Assembly: GCA_001986395.2 (NCBI GenBank)
Contig: MQVO02000015.1
Coordinates: 496,001 to 560,000 of the forward strand
Direction of reading: 5' to 3'
DNA: 64,000 bases
Source of the DNA: Irpex lacteus
Taxonomy: Eukaryota > Basidiomycota > Agaricomycetes > Polyporales > Irpicaceae
Below the pieces are notes generated by a model. It was not told the DNA's origin. It saw nothing but the letters and a program-made list of their open reading frames with translations, and ran no database searches. Made by a program: the position numbers and the translations under genes. Positions 59,351 to 64,000 of the stretch are shown piece after piece. The first letter of the stretch is position 1, and the number at the start of each line of letters is the position of its first letter.

Positions 59351-60321
59351 TTAATAAACGTCATGGACGGGTCGACGGAGTTTGTGAATGACCCACCTTC
59401 TCCTGCTATTCTGCACTCGTATAAACAGCCAGTCTACGGCAGCACGTACGCCGGTGCTACAAGAGAACAAACATGACATCAGGACGCGCTGTCGCGAGAC
59501 GAAAGGACAGGGAATGAAAGCCCACCCTTCCAATGCGGAGATCCCCATGACGTCTAAGCTAGCGATTCGTTCTCTACGGTGTTCTCCCTCTGATTCGGCA
59601 CCGGGAGTACGACGTGCACTATCGAGCTTGTGTCGGTACCAGTCTTCATAATCATTTCGGATTTCTTCCACCGACAAACTGTCTGGACTATCTTGTTTAT
59701 TGGCTAAGAGCAGGAGTGGCACTCCGAGGATTTGAGGCGCCGATAGCACGCTGTCTTACGACCCTTTCGTATGTTCGTCCCATTGGTTACTACGAGTGGA
59801 TATGTAAGGGACGTACCGAATACCTCCCAGCCTTCGCTGAGCCGTTCACGGTCTTGAGCATCAATCACATACACGACTGCATGGCAGTCGTCGTAGTAAC
59901 GGTGCCAGATGGACCGGATACCTCTTTGGCCTCCCAAGTCCCAGAACTTGAGAATAGTTGAAGGTAGAGTTATCTTGCCCACTGAGCAGAGGGGCCAGTG
60001 TCATGAGGTGCCTAATGTGTACTGTGTACTGGACTTACTGTTCTGGCCGACAGTTGGTCCTATCTTATCTGGTGAGAGACCTGGAGTATCATTATACAAA
60101 GTCTTGATCTTCTCTAGAAATGTCTAAAGTTGTGTTCATCCCGTTGGGTGGTTGTTAACGAAGTGGTAAGTGGTACATACCGTCTTTCCAGCACCGTCAA
60201 GACCGAGGATGATCACCGAGAACTCCTCTTTCCTACAGTTTGTTAAAGTTAGCGTCCAGTACAAGTATACAAGAACATACCTTGTCAAATATTCGTGTAA
60301 ACCCTTCAGGAGATGATACAT
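59351..60321 (-). CDS. ARL3: ARF-related small GTPase ARFRP1/Arl3
   Basis: Golgi-localised GTPase acting upstream of Arl1 in recruiting golgins to the trans-Golgi. Exons spell MYHLLKGLHEYLT; RKEEFSVIILGLDGAGKT (P-loop); TFLEKIKTLYNDTPGLSPDK IGPTVGQN (switch I); MGKITLPSTILKFWDLGGQR GIRSIWHRYYDD (switch II); LLLLANKQDSPDSLSVEEI (NKxD); and MGISALEG/TGVRAAVDWLFIRVQ. There is no Gly-2 for myristoylation; instead Met-Tyr resembles the Met-Phe start of yeast Arl3, which is N-acetylated for membrane targeting. It has an insert (HKLDSARRTPGAESEGEHRR) after the NKxD helix. At least six short introns. It shares a 128-bp divergent promoter with the V-ATPase c'' gene. The symbol follows yeast ARL3, which is not human ARL3. 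Confidence 0.93.
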
Positions 60322-60449
60322 GGAATGAATGAAGAGGGAACGGTAGTTGTATAGACGCCAGCTGGCCTTGGTGGCTCGGCTCTTGCCGTGCGCTCAATCC
60401 AGTCGGCAGCGACGACCTCTCCGCAGACCACGACCTCCATCTCCCAAAC
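60322..60449. promoter_or_regulatory. 128-bp divergent promoter (ARFRP1 / V-ATPase c'')
   Basis: The two start codons point away from each other and are only 128 bp apart, so core promoter and 5' UTRs of both genes must fit here. No TATA box is evident. Confidence 0.5.
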
Positions 60450-61432
60450 ATGGGCCTCGCAAGCTACTACGGATATGGGATACCATCATTTACAGTGGTG
60501 GTGATTGCTCTATACTTACTCTTTACCGGTACGTGTCTGCGTTTCGACGGCCAGGACAAACCTCAGTGCTAAAGCTGCCGTGACGTACAGATTCAGGCGA
60601 GGCGTTCAACGTTGGAAGATTTCTTGAAGAGACAAGTCCTTACGCGTGGGCTTCAACTGGTATCGGTCTGTGCATTGGGCTGAGTGTGCTCGGTGCGGGA
60701 TGGTGCGTAATCCTGTTTGGCTGCACATAACTGGCATGTTCAACGGAACGCATGCTGCTAGGGGAATCTTCATAACTGGCGCATCCATTTTGGGAGGAGG
60801 TGTGAGGGCACCGAGGATTAGGACAAAGAACTTGATTAGGTGCGCTGCCCGCACTCATGCTCTGCAATAAACTAACGCTGTCTATAGTGTCATTTTCTGT
60901 GAAGTTGTGGCAATCTACGGCGTCGTAAGTTCTGTATGCTTGCAGCTGCGCTCTCCGTATTCTCAACATTACACTCGCTAGATTATTGGCATCGTATACT
61001 CCGCCAAAGTTGTCAGCATCCCTGAAGCCGATCTCTACACAAGAGAGAACTATTTCACTGGTGGGCAACATTCGGCACCTGGCTTCATTCGCACCACTCA
61101 TGTGTAATCTACAGGCTATGCTCTGTTTTGGGGAGGTCTAACAGTTGGTGTATGCAACCTCCTTTGCGGTGTTTGCGTCGGAATCACCGGCTCGACTGCA
61201 GCACTCGCCGACGCTGCAGACCCCAATTTGTTCGTGAAAATCCTCATTGTCGAAGTCTTTGGAAGTATCATGGGTTTGTTCGGTCTCATCGGTGCGTGGC
61301 CATTAATATCTCCTATACATTACACGCTCAACATTCATGATAGTCGGCCTGCTTATGACGAGTCGCGCTCAAGAGTTTGCTGGAGCTGCTACAATTGCAT
61401 CCCGCGCGGCTGCTTCTCCCTTCGTTCACTGA
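60450..61432 (+). CDS. VMA16: V-type H+-ATPase proteolipid subunit c''
   Basis: Membrane-ring proteolipid of the vacuolar/endosomal proton pump. Seven exons: [180 protein letters not shown]; and [14 protein letters not shown]. Five hydrophobic helices, with the proton-carrying Glu in [10 protein letters not shown] and a second Glu in [11 protein letters not shown], are the features of c'' rather than c or c'. Splice phases all close. The length of about 210 residues matches Vma16. Confidence 0.95.
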
Positions 61433-61566
61433 CATTGATGAACACCAGTAATTAACGTATACCTCGATGTTTCTCTCGCATATCGGACAATGTAACACTT
61501 GTTCAAAGCAAATAAGCTCCCGACAGAGTCCAAATATTGCCTCACTTTGTCCGAAGAAGCCATGCT

Positions 61567-63234
61567 TCAAATCGCTGTACGGACATCCACCTTCCCGTTC
61601 GCCCAGTCACTCAACAGAACGCCAGCCATGGCGTTCCTAGGCGGGGCTTTGAACGGCGGCTCTTCCTGACTTTGCTGTACCTCCTTGACGTCTTCCACCT
61701 TCTCTTCAACACCCGAGTCCCACTTCGGTGCGTCCTTGCCTGTCTTCAGGCCTTCGGTGTGGTTGAGCACGGATAGCACTTCTTCGCGGGTGTACCATCG
61801 AGCATCTATCACAAAGGCAAGTAAGTGCGATGGGTATGGGTATCGGACAAGAAGATAGAGATTACATACCCTCTAGCTCGTTGTCGAGGTCTGTGCGTAC
61901 AGGGTGTGATGGGTCTGCTACAGCGTAAAAACCAGCCATGATGTTTGCTGGGAACGGCTATACGAGAGGCCGCGAATTCAACTTCTCGCGGAGGTACACT
62001 AAATGAGACGTTCAACATACCCAAGGTTGCGTTGAATGATACTTCAGTCCTAGTACTCTGATCCCAGCTTCTTCCCACAACTCGCGCTCAACAGTATCCT
62101 CAAGCGATTCACCAGGTTCGACAAAGCCAGCCAGAGCAGAGTAAAAGTTCTTCGGCCACGTTTTCTATTATTCGTGATATGAAGATAAGTGTTTTGGTCT
62201 TGAAGAGTGAGTAGAGTGTACGCACGTTTCGTCCAAGGAGGATCTTGTCGTTGTCAGGGCTTACTGTCAAGATGATAACAACCGGATCGGTCCGCGGATG
62301 TAGATAGTTGTTCAACGCCTTGCCTGTTGGACATGGTTTCTTGGCTGTCTGCGGAGCCCAAGGAAGGAGGGACGAGCAGGCGTGTTTCCAACCCGCCCAT
62401 AAGGTGTAAACAGGCGAGCCACAGCCAGCGCAATACTGGTAGTCCTTGATGATCAGTTGAGTGGCATCTGCGGCTAAGATAGCACACTTTCCTGGTTTCT
62501 TGCACTCCAATCAACGAGCGACCTCGCCTCTGCAAACACAGCACTATCGAATTGCGTTAAACTACCCATCGCAGCTCTCCCATCTAAGAACTCTAGCTTC
62601 ACGCCCGCTGCCTCCGAACCGTCCTTCAATACTGCTGATACGCTCTGCTCCTCCATGTCCGTCACGTCCACAGAAAAGTACGGCGTCCCGTGTACGTTCG
62701 ACACCACAGCCTGCGCATCCTTCTTCGCACTAAACTCACTCGAAGGCAGAGCCTGCACGACATTCTCGTCCTCATGCAATCCCAGAAAAATGATAGGTGG
62801 ACCATGCAACCGTGAAGCCTGTAGCGAGGCAACCTCAGGATCCGCACTGGTACCCTCATGCTGTCCTTGCGAGAATATCGGTTCTGCGCCGAGCCAAGGA
62901 CGAATGTCTTTCGTGGACAGGCGTGCGAGCGTCGGTCCGGATGTACCGGTGGAGTTCAAAGGCGTCGACATGAGCGGTTTGCCGTCGTTGAAGACTATCC
63001 ATCGGGTCGCGGGGGAGGTAACGATGGCGTTGAGAAATACGGGAGATTGACGAAGCCATGAGAGTCTGTTGAGAGGAGAACCTGCAAAGAAGTTCGTATG
63101 GCCCTTCCTATTTCGTATTCGTAGAGTCAATATTCATGGGAGAACTTGAAATAAGCTGGGCTAGGCACGCACGCAGAGCTTGATATTTGTCGGATTTGCA
63201 CGGTGTAGAAGGGCGATCGTAGAATCGTAGTCAT
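61567..63234 (-). CDS. NPY1: NADH pyrophosphatase (Nudix hydrolase, NPY1/NUDT12 type)
   Basis: Hydrolyses NADH to NMNH and AMP. The first exon (63234 to about 63176, [20 protein letters not shown]) joins in phase, through an intron ending TACGAAATAG, to [19 protein letters not shown], the typical N-terminal motif of fungal Npy1. The NUDIX-like N domain follows ([32 protein letters not shown]). The zinc ribbon [20 protein letters not shown] comes next, then [25 protein letters not shown], and the Nudix box [24 protein letters not shown] with the REx2E glutamates intact. [19 protein letters not shown] and a tail of [21 protein letters not shown] complete the protein. The presequence-like start hints at an organellar form, but this is inference. 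A paralogue begins its 3' end just beyond 63.76 kb. Confidence 0.9.
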
Positions 63235-63764
63235 CGTGCGTGAGGCCTGTACTACGGTAGTAACGACCTGCATCGTGGCTGACGATGTTAAGCTTTATAC
63301 CTGAAGTCAAATAGTCTGAATGTCTCACCCGTGTGTGAACCTGGTTACGTGACCATCGGAAGGCATAATTCAGAATCTTCGTCAGCGCACGTATCATGGG
63401 ACCGCTTGGCCGTTTGATTAAAACGCTTCCGCGGGGCTCACTCGCCCAAAACCCGTGTCTTTCTTCGTGACAGGCCGCGATTGCGACAGAGTGAGTTCGG
63501 AAGTCTATCGGAGAGAGTCGGACTATAATAGGCATGATCGTTAGTACACCGCCCACTGCCCGTGCTATTTTGAGAAATTCAACTCGTCCCAAATATTGCG
63601 ATGGCGATCACATTGAGCAAGTATCGTGACTACAAACAAGCCAATTCTGAAATATAATCGTCGGATTATATTTATGCGTATGATTAGTCTGTACAAGGCT
63701 CACTATAGTGTATTAGATGGCGTGCAAGCAAACAGATGGGAAGAACTCACTCTATCAACTACTT
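63235..63764. other. Spacer between NADH pyrophosphatase paralogues
   Basis: The minus-strand frame 63161-63592 (143 codons) overlaps the true first exon of NPY1 in another frame and is best read as 5' UTR/promoter. No other gene seen. Confidence 0.45.
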
Positions 63765-63982
63765 CTATAAGTTTCCTTTGACTTGGACGTCTGGCCCAGT
63801 GACAACGACCTTTCGATGGACCCAATCATCGATGAGAACACCAGCAATCGCAGTCTTGGGAGGGACTCTAAACGGTGGCTGATCCTCAGTGGCATCTGGT
63901 CCCTTCCTTGGATCGCCCATCTTTGTCCCTGAGGGATGGGCAAGCACCTTCATTATCTCCTCACGAGTATACCATCGAGCGT
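63765..63982 (-). CDS. NADH pyrophosphatase paralogue, 3' terminal exon (partial, runs off window)
   Basis: The exon begins after an acceptor (AATCAG at about 63988-63983) and reads [20 protein letters not shown], then GPDATEDQPPFRVPPKTAIA GVLIDDWVHRK and ends VKGNL-stop (TAG, 63765-63767). It aligns with the last exon of the adjacent NPY1 copy, including the same intron position before DARWYTREE and the PPF.xPP.xAxAGVL..DW tail. Most of the gene lies beyond the window, so whether it is intact cannot be judged. Confidence 0.85.
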
Positions 63983-64000
63983 CTGATTATGATTCGGGAG

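Noticed and set aside
63161..63592. 143-codon minus-strand frame upstream of NPY1
   Set aside because: It overlaps in another frame the first exon that joins NPY1 in phase, so it is probably 5' UTR.

Overview
The window looks like a nuclear chromosome segment of a filamentous basidiomycete, most likely an agaricomycete. The genes are dense, lie on both strands and are split by many short GT-AG introns (mostly about 45-80 nt, often with a CTNAY-like branch site before the acceptor). The proteome is typical of such fungi: an F-box/LRR protein, DUF1479 oxygenases, a GPI-type secreted aspartic protease, an alpha-arrestin and muskelin. No bacterial operon, plasmid, phage or CRISPR feature is present. 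Exon limits below come from reading frames and splice signals by eye, so most inner boundaries are approximate.

Layout. 0-7 kb: 3' part of CTR9 (Paf1 complex), then a long unrecognised minus-strand gene whose 3' third changes frame without clear introns. 7.7-15.1 kb: an LRR-like protein, a HIT zinc-finger protein (ZNHIT3/Hit1-like), an aspartic protease, a CoA-binding-domain protein and an intron-containing tRNA-Ser(GCT). 15.4-21.6 kb: COG2 and a Mg-chelatase-like AAA-related protein, both on the minus strand. 21.6-24.2 kb: gene-poor, with a possible broken gene. 24.2-38.1 kb: a single-pass surface protein, then a compact block of housekeeping genes (VPS53, prefoldin subunit 4, muskelin, sphingosine-1-phosphate lyase). 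38.1-42.2 kb: gene-poor. 42.2-45.2 kb: an alpha-arrestin with a possible spliced leader ORF. 47.7-51.9 kb: two tandem DUF1479 genes. 52.2-53.6 kb: mitochondrial cytochrome c peroxidase. 54.46-54.74 kb: a 280-bp MITE-like element with CACTG ends. 57-64 kb: an F-box protein, ARFRP1/Arl3-type GTPase and V-ATPase subunit c'' back to back, NADH pyrophosphatase, and the 3' end of a second copy of that gene running off the window.

Functional themes. Several genes serve the Golgi/endosome system (COG2, VPS53, ARFRP1, V-ATPase c'', alpha-arrestin), but they are interleaved with unrelated genes and do not form a cluster. I found no convincing new multi-gene system. The points most worth following are the CACTG-ended MITE, the two tandem duplications (DUF1479 and NADH pyrophosphatase), the chelatase-like protein with no visible P-loop, the frame breaks in the unknown gene at 2.9-6.5 kb, and the gene relic near 22.7-23.0 kb.
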